Positions 34,555-43,455 of a stretch of 64,000 bases of DNA are shown one piece after another (the first letter of the stretch is position 1; the number at the start of each line of letters is the position of its first letter). The notes under the pieces were generated by a model. The model was not told where the DNA came from and ran no database searches. It was given only the letters and a program-made list of their open reading frames with translations. The stretch spans positions 434,001-498,000 of the forward strand of contig CABZCN010000001.1 in the NCBI GenBank assembly GCA_902524245.1. Direction: 5' to 3'. The DNA comes from an uncultured Alphaproteobacteria bacterium. GTDB lineage: Bacteria; Pseudomonadota; Alphaproteobacteria; HIMB59. The position numbers were made by a program, and so were the translations under genes.

Positions 34555-35633
34555 TAATTAAACATTTTTTTTACTTTATCAAAAAACCCTTCCGTCATTT
34601 TAGAATTTTTCTTAGTAAGGGTTTCATTAAATTGGTTTAAAAGTTTCTCTTGATCTGAAGATAAGTTTACTGGTGTTTCAGCATGTACTTTGACAATCAT
34701 ATCACCTCTTGTGTTTGTTCTCAGAATACTCATTCCTTTGCCTTTAATTCTAAGTTTATGACCTGACTGCATTCCTTTTGGTATGGAAACATTAACCATT
34801 TTTTTTTCTATAGTAGGAACTTCTATATTTCCCCCTAAAGTTGCTGTAGTAAAAGGTATAGCAACATCGCAAATAATGTTATCTCGTTCTCTCTGGAAAA
34901 GTTTGTGGTTATTTATATTTATAAAAACATAAAGGTCTCCGTAAGAACCTCCTCTTTCTCCAGCCTCTCCTTCTCCGCTCATTCTAATTCTGTTACCTGT
35001 TTCAACACCAGCAGGTATTTTGATTTGAATTTTTTTATTTTGTTTAATTCGTCCAGTATTACTGCATTTTGAACATCGACCCTTCATTTCTTGCCCAGTT
35101 CCACCACATCTACCACAGGTCCTCTCCATTGAAAAAAACCCGCTCTGAGTCCTAACTTTTCCGTAACCTTGGCAAGTAGAACAACTTTTATAACTATGCT
35201 GCTCAGGGCAATTAATCATTTTGGGTATCGTTACTTCTAGTGATTTTCCTGTAAAGGCTTCTTCTAAATCGATTGTGACATCGTAGCGCAAATCATCCCC
35301 TCTACTTTCGCGCTGACCGCCCTCACCAAATGCACCAAAAATATCTTCAAAAATATCTGAAAAACCTCCAAAGCCTTGTTGACCAAATCCACCGGCTCCA
35401 CCGCCACCTTGTTCAAAAGCAGCATGACCAAATTGATCGTAAGTTTGTCTTTTTTTTGGATCTTTTAAAATTTCGTATGCTTGACTCACATCCTTAAATT
35501 TTTGTTCAGCAGTAGAGTCACCCTGGTTTCGATCAGGATGATATTTCATTGCTAATTTTCGGTAAGCACTTTTTATTTCAGAGTCACTAGCTTCACGGGA
35601 TATACCAAGTGTGTCATAAAAATCCTCAGCCAT
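34554..35633 (-). CDS. dnaJ: Chaperone DnaJ with an altered zinc-finger region
   Basis: A 359-residue Hsp40 that stimulates DnaK ATPase and delivers unfolded proteins. It has the J domain with KYHPDRNQG (HPD near residue 32), a glycine/phenylalanine-rich linker (residues 75-105), the cysteine-rich region, then the substrate-binding C-terminal domains. Usually four CxxCxGxG motifs occur. Here motifs 2-4 are intact (CSTCQGYG, CGRCGGTG, CSKCSNTG), but the first is replaced by CPEQHSYK, with only one cysteine and a histidine, and the region is a little shorter. It lies 23 bases after dnaK. Confidence 0.96.
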   Translation of the reverse strand: MAEDFYDTLGISREASDSEIKSAYRKLAMKYHPDRNQGDSTAEQKFKDVSQAYEILKDPKKRQTYDQFGHAAFEQGGGGAGGFGQQGFGGFSDIFEDIFGAFGEGGQRESRGDDLRYDVTIDLEEAFTGKSLEVTIPKMINCPEQHSYKSCSTCQGYGKVRTQSGFFSMERTCGRCGGTGQEMKGRCSKCSNTGRIKQNKKIQIKIPAGVETGNRIRMSGEGEAGERGGSYGDLYVFININNHKLFQRERDNIICDVAIPFTTATLGGNIEVPTIEKKMVNVSIPKGMQSGHKLRIKGKGMSILRTNTRGDMIVKVHAETPVNLSSDQEKLLNQFNETLTKKNSKMTEGFFDKVKKMFN

Positions 35634-35656
35634 AATATTTTAAACCAAGCTAAGAG

Positions 35657-37588
35657 TTACTGTCCGCTTGCTTTTTTATCGTCGTCTACTTCTTCGTAGT
35701 CTGCGTCTATAACGTCATCATCATTTTTGGTTTCACCAGTTTTATCTTCTTGCTTAGGTTGTTCTGCACCAGGTGCCTCAGATGATTGTTGATCTTTGTA
35801 CATAGCTTCACCCATTTTCATAGATGATTGAGTTAGGTCTTGTGTTTTTTGTTTTATGGACTCAATCTCGTTTTTTTCGAGTGCCTCTTTTAAATCTTTT
35901 AAGTCTGCTTCTATTTTAGACTTATCTTCAGGATTAATTTTATCGCCATGCTCTTTAATATTTTTTTCAACTTGGAAGACAAGACTATCGGCTTGATTTT
36001 TAACATCAACCTCTTCTCTTTTCTTCTTATCTGTTTCAGCATTGGCTTCAGCATCTTTAACCATTTTGTCAATCTCTTCATCTGATAAACCACCAGATGC
36101 TTGGATTTTAATTTGTTGCTCTTTTCCTGTAGATTTATCTTTTGCAGATACATTGACAATACCGTTAGCGTCAATGTCGAAAGTCACCTCAATTTGAGGT
36201 GTTCCTCTTGGAGCAGGAGGTATGCCAACTAAATCGAATTGACCTAAAAGCTTGTTATCAGCAGCCATTTCTCTTTCTCCCTGAAATACCCTGATAGTAA
36301 CGGCATTTTGATTGTCTTCTGCTGTTGAAAATACTTGGCTTTTTTTTGTAGGAACAGTCGTATTTCTCTCGATTAACTTAGTAAATACTCCACCTAGTGT
36401 TTCAATACCCAAAGAAAGTGGGGTTACATCTAAAAGTAAGACATCTTTTACATCACCTTGTAAAACGCCTGCCTGGATAGCAGCTCCCATAGCCACAACT
36501 TCATCGGGGTTAACGCCTTTGCTAGGATCTTTCCCAAAAAAGTTTTTAACAATTTCTGTTACTTTAGGCATTCTTGTCATTCCACCGACTAAAATGACAT
36601 CGTTTATGTCACTTGCTGAAAGACCAGCATCACTTAGAGCTTTTTTACATGGTTCAATTGTGTTTTGAAGCAAGTCGTCAACCAACTCTTCAAGCTTAGC
36701 TCTGGTAAGTTTTACATTTAAGTGTTTAGGCCCAGATTGATCAGCTGTAATAAAAGGTAAATTTACATCTGTTTGAGTTGAACTTGACAGTTCTATTTTT
36801 GCCTTTTCAGCTGCCTCTTTTAAACGTTGTAATGCCAATTTGTCATTTTTTAAATCTATGCCTTGCTCTTTTTTAAATTCGCTAGCTAAAAAATCAATAA
36901 TTCTTAAATCAAAGTCTTCGCCACCCAAGTGTGTATCACCATTTGTAGACTTAACTTCAAATACACCATCTCCCACTTCTAAAATTGATACATCAAATGT
37001 ACCGCCACCTAAATCGTAGACAACTACAGTACCTGATTGTTTTTTATCTAGTCCGTATGCTAATGAAGCAGCAGTTGGTTCATTAATAATTCTTAAAACT
37101 TCTAAGCCAGCAATTTTTCCAGCATCTTTAGTTGCTTGCCTTTGTGCATCATTGAAATAAGCAGGAACAGTTATCACTGCTTGTGTAATAGTTTCTCCTG
37201 TATAAGACTCAGCTGTCTCTTTCATTTTTTGTAGAATAAAAGCAGAGATTTGACTAGGGCTATATTTTTCACCCTGAGCTTCTACCCATGCATCACCGTT
37301 ATTACCTTTAATAATTTTAAATGGAGATAAGCCTACATCCTTTTGCACAGTGTCATCTTCAAAACTTCTGCCAATAAATCTTTTTACGGCATAGAGTGTA
37401 TTTTCAGGGTTTGTAACCGCTTGTCTTTTTGCAGATTGACCAATTAGTTTTTCGCTTTCAGTAAAAGCTACAACAGAAGGTGTAGTTCTCGCACCTTCAG
37501 AATTCTCAATTACCTTTGGATTCTTTCCATCCATTATTGCCACACAAGAGTTTGTGGTACCTAAATCAATTCCAATTACTTTAGCCAT
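35657..37588 (-). CDS. dnaK: Chaperone DnaK (Hsp70)
   Basis: A 643-residue ATP-dependent chaperone with all the usual signatures: [14 protein letters not shown] at the N-terminus, [14 protein letters not shown] near residue 195, [10 protein letters not shown] near residue 340, and a C-terminal lid with an acidic tail ending in EEVDDDKK. Length is normal. It is first in the dnaK-dnaJ-ogt run. A sigma-32-like promoter lies about 40-65 bases before the ATG. Confidence 0.99.
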   Translation of the reverse strand: MAKVIGIDLGTTNSCVAIMDGKNPKVIENSEGARTTPSVVAFTESEKLIGQSAKRQAVTNPENTLYAVKRFIGRSFEDDTVQKDVGLSPFKIIKGNNGDAWVEAQGEKYSPSQISAFILQKMKETAESYTGETITQAVITVPAYFNDAQRQATKDAGKIAGLEVLRIINEPTAASLAYGLDKKQSGTVVVYDLGGGTFDVSILEVGDGVFEVKSTNGDTHLGGEDFDLRIIDFLASEFKKEQGIDLKNDKLALQRLKEAAEKAKIELSSSTQTDVNLPFITADQSGPKHLNVKLTRAKLEELVDDLLQNTIEPCKKALSDAGLSASDINDVILVGGMTRMPKVTEIVKNFFGKDPSKGVNPDEVVAMGAAIQAGVLQGDVKDVLLLDVTPLSLGIETLGGVFTKLIERNTTVPTKKSQVFSTAEDNQNAVTIRVFQGEREMAADNKLLGQFDLVGIPPAPRGTPQIEVTFDIDANGIVNVSAKDKSTGKEQQIKIQASGGLSDEEIDKMVKDAEANAETDKKKREEVDVKNQADSLVFQVEKNIKEHGDKINPEDKSKIEADLKDLKEALEKNEIESIKQKTQDLTQSSMKMGEAMYKDQQSSEAPGAEQPKQEDKTGETKNDDDVIDADYEEVDDDKKASGQ

Positions 37589-37624
37589 ATTGTTTTCCTA
37601 ATTTAAATTAAATAATCTAATATT

Positions 37625-37653
37625 TATATGGGTTGATACTTACTTAATTCAAG
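37625..37653 (-). promoter_or_regulatory. Heat-shock sigma-factor (RpoH)-type promoter of dnaK
   Basis: On the minus strand CTTGAA (37653-37648) is followed after 15 bases by CCCATATA (37632-37625). This matches the sigma-32 consensus CTTGAA / CCCCAT-T at a normal spacing. It sits about 37 bases before the dnaK ATG. Confidence 0.75.
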
Positions 37654-37676
37654 AGCATTAAAACTATTGAATTTTC

Positions 37677-38303
37677 TTACTTTTCGGATTTCTCTTCTTC
37701 TTTGATAGCTTTATCGTCTTGATTTTCTTGAGATTTTTTTGATACCCCTACCATTGCTGGTCTTAGTAACCTATCATGCAATGTGTAGCCTGGAATTAGT
37801 TCTTGAACAATAGTTCCGGTCTCACAGTCATTTTTTTCAATTTCCATCATAGCTTGGTGTAAATTATGGTCAAATTTTTGGTTTATACTTTCAATTTTTT
37901 TGATGCCAATTTTTTCGAAAGTAGCCATAGTAGATTGTGCTATTAGATCTAAACCATCAACAACAGACTTAATGCTTTCATTAGATCTCACTTCTTCTGA
38001 AATACTTGATTTTGCTCTCTCGATATTGTCACCGATATTAATTATTTCTTTTGCAAAATTAGCTATACCATATTTAAGTGCATCTGATTGATCTTTTTCT
38101 GCCCTTTTTCTAAAGTTTTCTAGTTCAGCAACAGCTCTTAACCTTTGGTCTTTTAAACTCTCAATTTCCTGTTTGAGTTTTTGGATTTCATCTTCATTTG
38201 TATCTGAATTTTCATCTACTTCAGTCTCAGTGCTTTCTTGATTTTCTGTAACGTCTTCTTGTTGTTGTTCAGCTTGATCTTCGTATTTTTTTTCTTCTTC
38301 CAT
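37677..38303 (-). CDS. grpE: Nucleotide exchange factor GrpE
   Basis: GrpE releases ADP from DnaK. The 208-residue protein has a long acidic, glutamine-rich N-terminal coil (EEKKYEDQAEQQQEDVTENQ), the family region AELENFRKRAEKDQSDALKYG at about residues 55-80, and the C-terminal TIVQELIPGYTLHDRLLRPA motif. It is ten bases after hrcA in the same operon, and 88 bases before dnaK, which has its own promoter. Confidence 0.97.
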   Translation of the reverse strand: MEEEKKYEDQAEQQQEDVTENQESTETEVDENSDTNEDEIQKLKQEIESLKDQRLRAVAELENFRKRAEKDQSDALKYGIANFAKEIINIGDNIERAKSSISEEVRSNESIKSVVDGLDLIAQSTMATFEKIGIKKIESINQKFDHNLHQAMMEIEKNDCETGTIVQELIPGYTLHDRLLRPAMVGVSKKSQENQDDKAIKEEEKSEK

Positions 38304-38313
38304 AATAATTCCT

Positions 38314-39336
38314 TTATTTTTTTGATATTGTTTCAGACATATAGCTCACAATAGGAACAATTCGCTGATAATCAATTCTTTTTGGGCCTATGACACCAAT
38401 AGCACCAGTGAGTCCGTTTTTAGTTTTATAATTTGATAAAATCATAGATAAGTTTGTATTTTTAAAAAAATTTGTATTACTTCCAATAAATATTTGCACT
38501 CCTTTTGATTTTTTCAAGGCCTTAATCATTTTGTTTGCCATTTTACCTGTTTCAATATAACTCAAAAGCTCGTTTATGCTGTCTAAGTCTGTTTCTAAAT
38601 TATTCTTAATTAAATTTGGCAGGCCTTTAACAAAAAAGGTTTCTGTATTTTGAGATTTTTCAATTTTTATTCCTTTGAGCAATAGTTTTTTTGAGGTGGT
38701 GGTTATTTGATTTTTTGCAGATTTTATAAAAATTTTTATATTATTTTGAATTTCTGTAGGTGACATAGATTTTGAAAACTTATTTATAAAGTTGCCAATA
38801 CTATTTAAATCTTCTGTTTGAATATTTTCATCAATTTCTACTATTCTATTTGATGTATGCCCATCCTCATGCTCGATGATGAATATTACTTTATGATTAT
38901 CGATTTTGTGAAAGTCAATTTTTCTGATTTTTGATATTTTTTCATTATTAATAACAAGACTAGCTTGTTTCGATAGGCCATTTAAAGTGCTAGTAATTAT
39001 TTCTTGTTCATTTAAAAGATTATTCATTTTAGATGACTTCTCAATAATCTCTTTTTCATTTTTACTAATTGATCCTGGCTCTAAAAGTGCATGAGTATAA
39101 AATTGTAAACCTAAATCCGTTGGTATACTGCCTGCAGAGAAATGACCTTTTTGTATAAGTCCGTGAAAATTTATTTCATTTAAAACATTTCTTATTGTAG
39201 CTGGTGAGAGTTTATAAGAAATTTTTGAACTAAGTGCTTTGGAGCCCATAGGCTCGCCTGTTTTCAAGTAACTTTCGACAAGTAACTTGAATATAAGTTT
39301 TGATCTTGCTCCAATATCTGTAATTTTTTTATTCAT
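38314..39336 (-). CDS. hrcA: Heat-inducible transcription repressor HrcA
   Basis: A 340-residue winged-helix repressor that in other bacteria binds the CIRCE operator. The DNA-binding part is near the start: GEPMGSKALSSKISYKLSPA and TIRNVLNEINFHGLIQKGH, then AGSIPTDLG. The C-terminal IGVIGPKRIDYQRIVPIVSY motif is typical. I find no CIRCE inverted repeat before hrcA, grpE or dnaK, so its operator in this genome must be elsewhere or altered. It is divergent from rph with a 41-base gap. Confidence 0.95.
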   Translation of the reverse strand: MNKKITDIGARSKLIFKLLVESYLKTGEPMGSKALSSKISYKLSPATIRNVLNEINFHGLIQKGHFSAGSIPTDLGLQFYTHALLEPGSISKNEKEIIEKSSKMNNLLNEQEIITSTLNGLSKQASLVINNEKISKIRKIDFHKIDNHKVIFIIEHEDGHTSNRIVEIDENIQTEDLNSIGNFINKFSKSMSPTEIQNNIKIFIKSAKNQITTTSKKLLLKGIKIEKSQNTETFFVKGLPNLIKNNLETDLDSINELLSYIETGKMANKMIKALKKSKGVQIFIGSNTNFFKNTNLSMILSNYKTKNGLTGAIGVIGPKRIDYQRIVPIVSYMSETISKK

Positions 39337-39377
39337 TAATCTTAATTAATCTTATAATTTAAAATAATAAAACATAA

Positions 39378-40103
39378 ATGTCTGGATATACAAGAAATGA
39401 TAGAGAACTCTCTAAAATTAGAAATTTAGAAATAATTCCAGGCTTTCAACCAAATAATCAATCATCATGTTTAGTTAAATTAGGAAATACTCATGTCTGT
39501 TGCTCAGCGATTATTGAAGATAGAGTTCCTGGATTTTTAAGAAATTCTGGGAAAGGTTGGTTAACTGCAGAATATGGTATGTTACCTTCATCTACATCTG
39601 AAAGAATGGACAGAGAGGCAGCCAAAGGTAGGCAGTCTGGAAGAACACAAGAAATTCAGAGACTCATTGGAAGAAGTTTAAGGTGTGCTGTTAATTTAGA
39701 TATACTTGGCGAAAAAACTATCAAGATTGATTGTGATGTGATTAGTGCTGATGGAGGAACAAGAACAGCATCTATCATTGGCGGATACGTTAGTCTTGTT
39801 CGATCAATTAATGAGTTCAAAAATAAATTTAATTTATCAAAGGCAATTATAGTAAATCAAGTTGCAGCAATATCAGTAGGTGTTGTTAAAGGAACATCAT
39901 GCATAGATTTAAATTATATTGAAGACTCGAGTGCTGAGGTGGATTGTAATGTAGTAATGGCAAATGATGGTCAATTTATTGAATTTCAATCAACTGGTGA
40001 AGAGGCTAAATTTAGCAAGAAAACAATTATGAGTTTCATAGAACTAGTTGAGGGATCAATGCCAGAAATTTTCAATATTCAAAACTTGGCAATTGAAAAA
40101 TAA
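39378..40103 (+). CDS. rph: Ribonuclease PH
   Basis: A 241-residue phosphorolytic 3'-5' exonuclease that trims tRNA 3' ends. Signatures: GNTHVCCSAII, GWLTAEYGMLPSSTSERMDRE with the catalytic region, RQSGRTQEIQRLIGRSLR, and DCDVISADGGTRTASI. It overlaps rdgB by 11 bases. The hrcA/rph divergence and rph-rdgB pair are common in Alphaproteobacteria. Confidence 0.98.
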   Translation: MSGYTRNDRELSKIRNLEIIPGFQPNNQSSCLVKLGNTHVCCSAIIEDRVPGFLRNSGKGWLTAEYGMLPSSTSERMDREAAKGRQSGRTQEIQRLIGRSLRCAVNLDILGEKTIKIDCDVISADGGTRTASIIGGYVSLVRSINEFKNKFNLSKAIIVNQVAAISVGVVKGTSCIDLNYIEDSSAEVDCNVVMANDGQFIEFQSTGEEAKFSKKTIMSFIELVEGSMPEIFNIQNLAIEK

Positions 40104-40692
40104 TTTATTACTTGGCACTAATAATACTGGAAAATTAAAAGAATTTATTTTTTATTTAAAGCACTTAAATCTATTTACTGAATATGATGTTTTAAATCTT
40201 AATGAATTTAGCAATATTGGTGAACCTAATGAAGATGGTGAAACTTTTGAAGAAAATTGTGAAATTAAATCAAAATATTTTTTAAGTAAAACAAATGCAC
40301 TTGTACTATGTGATGATAGTGGATTTGTTGTAAATAAATTAAACAACTATCCAGGAATAAAAACAGCAAGAGAGGCAAAAAAATTAGGAGGGGAACAAAA
40401 AGTTATAGATTTTATTTTTAGCAAATTTGAGAACTTAAGTTATATTGATGCGACTTTTTTTTGTTCTATTTGTGTTTTAGGAACAAACCAAAGATATATG
40501 GTATCAGGATCCATACCAGGTTATATAATAAAAAATAAAAGAGGTAATAATGGTTTTGGTTATGATCCATATTTTATTCCTACAAATAATAATAAGACAT
40601 TTGCTGAAATGAATGAGAAGCAAAAATTATTAAACTCTCACAGATATGAAGCTTTTAAGAAATTATCTAATCAAATATTACAGGATAACTAA
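40093..40692 (+). CDS. rdgB: dITP/XTP pyrophosphatase (RdgB/HAM1)
   Basis: This enzyme removes non-canonical purine nucleotides to protect DNA. I place the start at TTG 40093 because the family N-terminus LLLGTNNTGKLKEF begins right after it; a frame to 40048 is open but would add residues the family lacks. The 199 residues hold CDDSGFVV, YPGIKTAREAKK, GNNGFGYDPYFIP and the LNSHRYEAF C-terminus. It overlaps rph by 11 bases and the convergent lipoprotein gene by 26. Confidence 0.94.
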   Translation: MKNNLLLGTNNTGKLKEFIFYLKHLNLFTEYDVLNLNEFSNIGEPNEDGETFEENCEIKSKYFLSKTNALVLCDDSGFVVNKLNNYPGIKTAREAKKLGGEQKVIDFIFSKFENLSYIDATFFCSICVLGTNQRYMVSGSIPGYIIKNKRGNNGFGYDPYFIPTNNNKTFAEMNEKQKLLNSHRYEAFKKLSNQILQDN

Positions 40693-41743
40693 TCATCATA
40701 TTTTCTATAGGCAGTCTTCCAAAATCCTTTAAATCAATCGCACTTGGTAAAAAATTATTTTTTAAAATTTGATTAGCAATAGTAAGTGATATTTTTACAG
40801 AGGTCCTGAAGAAGAACTCCCGATGCGGTTCATCCATGGCAGTCAAATCGATATTTTGCAAGAAAGTCCGATTAATAGGTTTATAATAATTTTCTAAATT
40901 CTTTCTTTGCTCTAAAAAATTGTCAATTAGGTATGTTCTCTCAAGAGGATAAGTTCCGTCCTCTGTTGCTAAATATCCCACTAAATCTTTATAGCTAAAA
41001 GTATCATCAAAAATGATTATGTTATCATATGTATTTAAGTCTCCCATCAACTTCACTGATAGTTCCAAATCTACTGCGCTGTCTCCAAATGGAGATGATT
41101 TAATATATTTTAATGGGTAGGTATCTTTAAAATATTCAAATAATTTTAATCCATATTCGTTTTGTTTGTATAACACACCAAGTGAGTTTGATGAATTGAT
41201 ATAATCCCCTAGTATTTCAACATGTTGATAAGGGCTACTAAATACGAAAATGATTTCATTATCTGCATACTTATTCATTACAGAGAAGTCATTTGATAAA
41301 GAAATCGTGAATGTATTTTCACCGAGTTTACTTGGCAAGTCGAACAAATCTTTTGAATTGGTGGGGCCTATAATGAGAGAATTATCAATTGAGTTTTGTA
41401 TTTCATCAATTGAATAGATAAATTCTATTTTTTTGATATCAGGAAAATTATCGATTTCTTTTATAAAAACATCATAAAACAAGGATGTTAAAATTTCATC
41501 GTCTGATAAAAAAACAATTATTTTATTGATATTATTAAATTCAATTATTTTATCTCCGGGTTTTGATGGCTCCTTTATTGTCTCAACTTTCTCAATTTCC
41601 TCCTCTTTCTCTTCAACAATTACTATCTCTTCAACTTTTTCTGGTGCTTTTTCAATTGGCTTTTTTTTCTCGATTGTTGTTGGGGCACAACTAAAAAATG
41701 ATATTAATGTGAGTAATATAATTATATTTTTAAATAAACTCAT
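40667..41743 (-). CDS. LpoA/LppC-like penicillin-binding protein activator lipoprotein
   Basis: A 358-residue lipoprotein with a lipobox near residue 19 (LISFFSCAP) and a charged linker rich in glutamate and lysine (residues 25-62). The rest resembles the periplasmic-binding-protein fold of the LppC/LpoA family: SLIIGPTNSKDL, EIIFVFSSPYQHVEILGDYI, DNIIIFDDTF. LpoA activates peptidoglycan synthases from the outer membrane. Its divergent neighbour rsmI followed by a BON lipoprotein repeats the lpoA-rsmI-dolP order of Escherichia coli, which supports the call. Overall similarity is weak. Confidence 0.72.
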   Translation of the reverse strand: MSLFKNIIILLTLISFFSCAPTTIEKKKPIEKAPEKVEEIVIVEEKEEEIEKVETIKEPSKPGDKIIEFNNINKIIVFLSDDEILTSLFYDVFIKEIDNFPDIKKIEFIYSIDEIQNSIDNSLIIGPTNSKDLFDLPSKLGENTFTISLSNDFSVMNKYADNEIIFVFSSPYQHVEILGDYINSSNSLGVLYKQNEYGLKLFEYFKDTYPLKYIKSSPFGDSAVDLELSVKLMGDLNTYDNIIIFDDTFSYKDLVGYLATEDGTYPLERTYLIDNFLEQRKNLENYYKPINRTFLQNIDLTAMDEPHREFFFRTSVKISLTIANQILKNNFLPSAIDLKDFGRLPIENMMISYPVIFD

Positions 41744-41744
41744 A

Positions 41745-42563
41745 ATGAACCCGGGTCTCTATTTAGTTTCAACTCCCATAGGAAATTTAGATGATATCAC
41801 ATTAAGAGCTATAAATGTTTTAAAAAATTCTAATTTAATTTTATGTGAGAACACCTCTAATAGTAAAAAGCTTTTAAAAAGATATGATATCAAAACATCA
41901 TTATCAAAGTACACTGATCACGACTTTAACAAAAAGAAAGATTACATATATAAATTATTAAAATCTAATCAAGTGATATCATTAATATCAGACTCTGGTT
42001 CTCCACTTATATCTGACCCAGGAAACCAATTAATAAATTTTTTGTTTGAAAATCAGGTAAATGTATTTTCAATACCTGGTGCTAGCGCCTTAATCTCAGG
42101 TATTCAACTTAGTGGTTTTTTAAATAAAAAGAAATTTACCTTTGTTGGTTTTCTTCCCAAAAAAAAAGAACATAAAGAAAAAACTCTCTTAGAGAATAAA
42201 ATTAATAATTTAATTATTTACTCAACTAAACAACAATTACGTAAAGACGTATATACTATTGCCTCTATTTCTAAAACATTTGAAATTGTGATACTTAAAG
42301 AACTGACAAAACTATATGAGGAAAGAATACATATAAATTACAAAAATTATGAAAATTTCAATTACTCTAGGATTAAAGGTGAGTTAGTTTTAGCTGTTAG
42401 CATCGAAAAAGAGACTGACAAGATTAAAGATTTAAATTTTAAAGAGATTAAAGAGATAATTGGTGAGGTAGGTGTAAAAAAGGCTTATCAACAGCTTAAA
42501 AGTAAGTATAAAATATCAAGAAATGATTTTTATAAATTATCAATCGATTTAAAAGATGACTAA
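41745..42563 (+). CDS. rsmI: 16S rRNA (cytidine1402-2'-O)-methyltransferase
   Basis: RsmI methylates C1402 in the ribosomal decoding centre using S-adenosylmethionine. The true start is the ATG at 41745 (MNPGLYLVSTPIGNLDDITL), giving 272 residues; the open frame upstream belongs to the antisense of the neighbouring gene. Motifs: CENTSNSKKLLKRY, LISDSGSPLISDPG, SIPGASALISGIQLSG. The start codon is only one base from the divergent lipoprotein start codon (CAT-A-ATG), so each promoter must lie in the other gene or the transcripts are leaderless. Confidence 0.95.
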   Translation: MNPGLYLVSTPIGNLDDITLRAINVLKNSNLILCENTSNSKKLLKRYDIKTSLSKYTDHDFNKKKDYIYKLLKSNQVISLISDSGSPLISDPGNQLINFLFENQVNVFSIPGASALISGIQLSGFLNKKKFTFVGFLPKKKEHKEKTLLENKINNLIIYSTKQQLRKDVYTIASISKTFEIVILKELTKLYEERIHINYKNYENFNYSRIKGELVLAVSIEKETDKIKDLNFKEIKEIIGEVGVKKAYQQLKSKYKISRNDFYKLSIDLKDD

Positions 42564-43119
42564 GCATTTTATAATACTACTATCAGTATTTTTTATTGGC
42601 TGTGGTCCGTCACTTATATCTACAGGTGCAAAAACTGTCATTAAAGAAAACGAAGATGAAAAAACATTTAGTGAAAGTTGGGACGATGCCACAATTAAAC
42701 TTGGTATTAAAGAAAAATACTTTTCATATGATGCAACTCTATTTACCAGGATTGATGTTGAAGTCGAGCTAGGGAAGGTATTGCTAACAGGAGTTGTTCC
42801 TTATGGGGATATGAGGTTAGAAGCTGTGAGATTAGCTTGGAAACAAGATGGTGTTATTGAAGTTCTTAATGAAATTTCAATTGACACGGGATATGGACTT
42901 GATGATATAGCTAAAGACAAGTTTATTAGCACACAACTTTATACAAAAATATTTACTGACTCGAATATAAAGAAGTTTAAGTATGATTTTGAAGTGCAAA
43001 AACAAATTGTTTATTTATTTGGGGTGTCAAGTGATGAGAAAGAGATCAATAGAGTCATCGATCATGCAAAAGATATAAAAGGTGTTTTAGATATCATAAA
43101 TTATATTCAAGCTAGGTAA
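42556..43119 (+). CDS. BON-domain lipoprotein, DolP-like
   Basis: A 187-residue lipoprotein (lipobox LLSVFFIGCGP, cysteine near residue 16) with two BON domains: about residues 48-105 (LGIKEKYFSYDATLFTRIDV, VLLTGVVP) and 115-185 (DKFISTQLYTKIF, IVYLFGVSSDEKEINRVIDHA). BON domains bind membrane lipids, and DolP helps keep outer-membrane integrity. It overlaps rsmI by eight bases and ends next to the convergent HIT gene. Confidence 0.88.
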   Translation: MTKHFIILLSVFFIGCGPSLISTGAKTVIKENEDEKTFSESWDDATIKLGIKEKYFSYDATLFTRIDVEVELGKVLLTGVVPYGDMRLEAVRLAWKQDGVIEVLNEISIDTGYGLDDIAKDKFISTQLYTKIFTDSNIKKFKYDFEVQKQIVYLFGVSSDEKEINRVIDHAKDIKGVLDIINYIQAR

Positions 43120-43455
43120 TTAAGCATTCGATAGCAAATGTAAATGGAAATGAAAAACCTCTTGACCACCGTCTTTGCCTTTATGTGTTTTAATTTGAAA
43201 ACCTTTATCTCTTAAGCCTAAAATATCTATAATTTCTTCGACAGATTTCCAAAAATTAGTTTGATATAAGCTGTCTGAATTTTTTAAGAAATCAGAAATA
43301 TCAAGTAAAGGTTTCTTAGGTATAATTAAGATGTGTATTTTTGCTTTTGGGCTAATATCTTCGAATGAAAGCACATGTTCATTTTCAAAAACCTTATCAC
43401 AAGGAATTTCACCTTTTAAAATTTTTGCAAAAATATTTTCTTTATCATAGCTCAT
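43120..43455 (-). CDS. HIT family protein (HinT-like purine nucleotide hydrolase)
   Basis: A 111-residue protein. It starts NIFAKILKGEIPCDKVFENE, the HinT start, and ends with the histidine triad HFHLHLLSNA. The middle HILIIPKKPLLDISDF is typical. HinT splits adenosine phosphoramidates. It overlaps hisF by four bases as the last gene of the his operon, where many relatives carry hisE. Confidence 0.93.
   Translation of the reverse strand: MSYDKENIFAKILKGEIPCDKVFENEHVLSFEDISPKAKIHILIIPKKPLLDISDFLKNSDSLYQTNFWKSVEEIIDILGLRDKGFQIKTHKGKDGGQEVFHFHLHLLSNA

Noticed and set aside
40048-40092. Longer rdgB starting at 40048
   Set aside because: The added residues do not belong to the family and lie in the coding frame of rph; TTG 40093 fits the conserved N-terminus.
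41590-41606. Third copy of TTTCCTCCTCT
   Set aside because: It encodes a glutamate-rich linker in the LpoA-like protein and has no flanking stem; likely chance.
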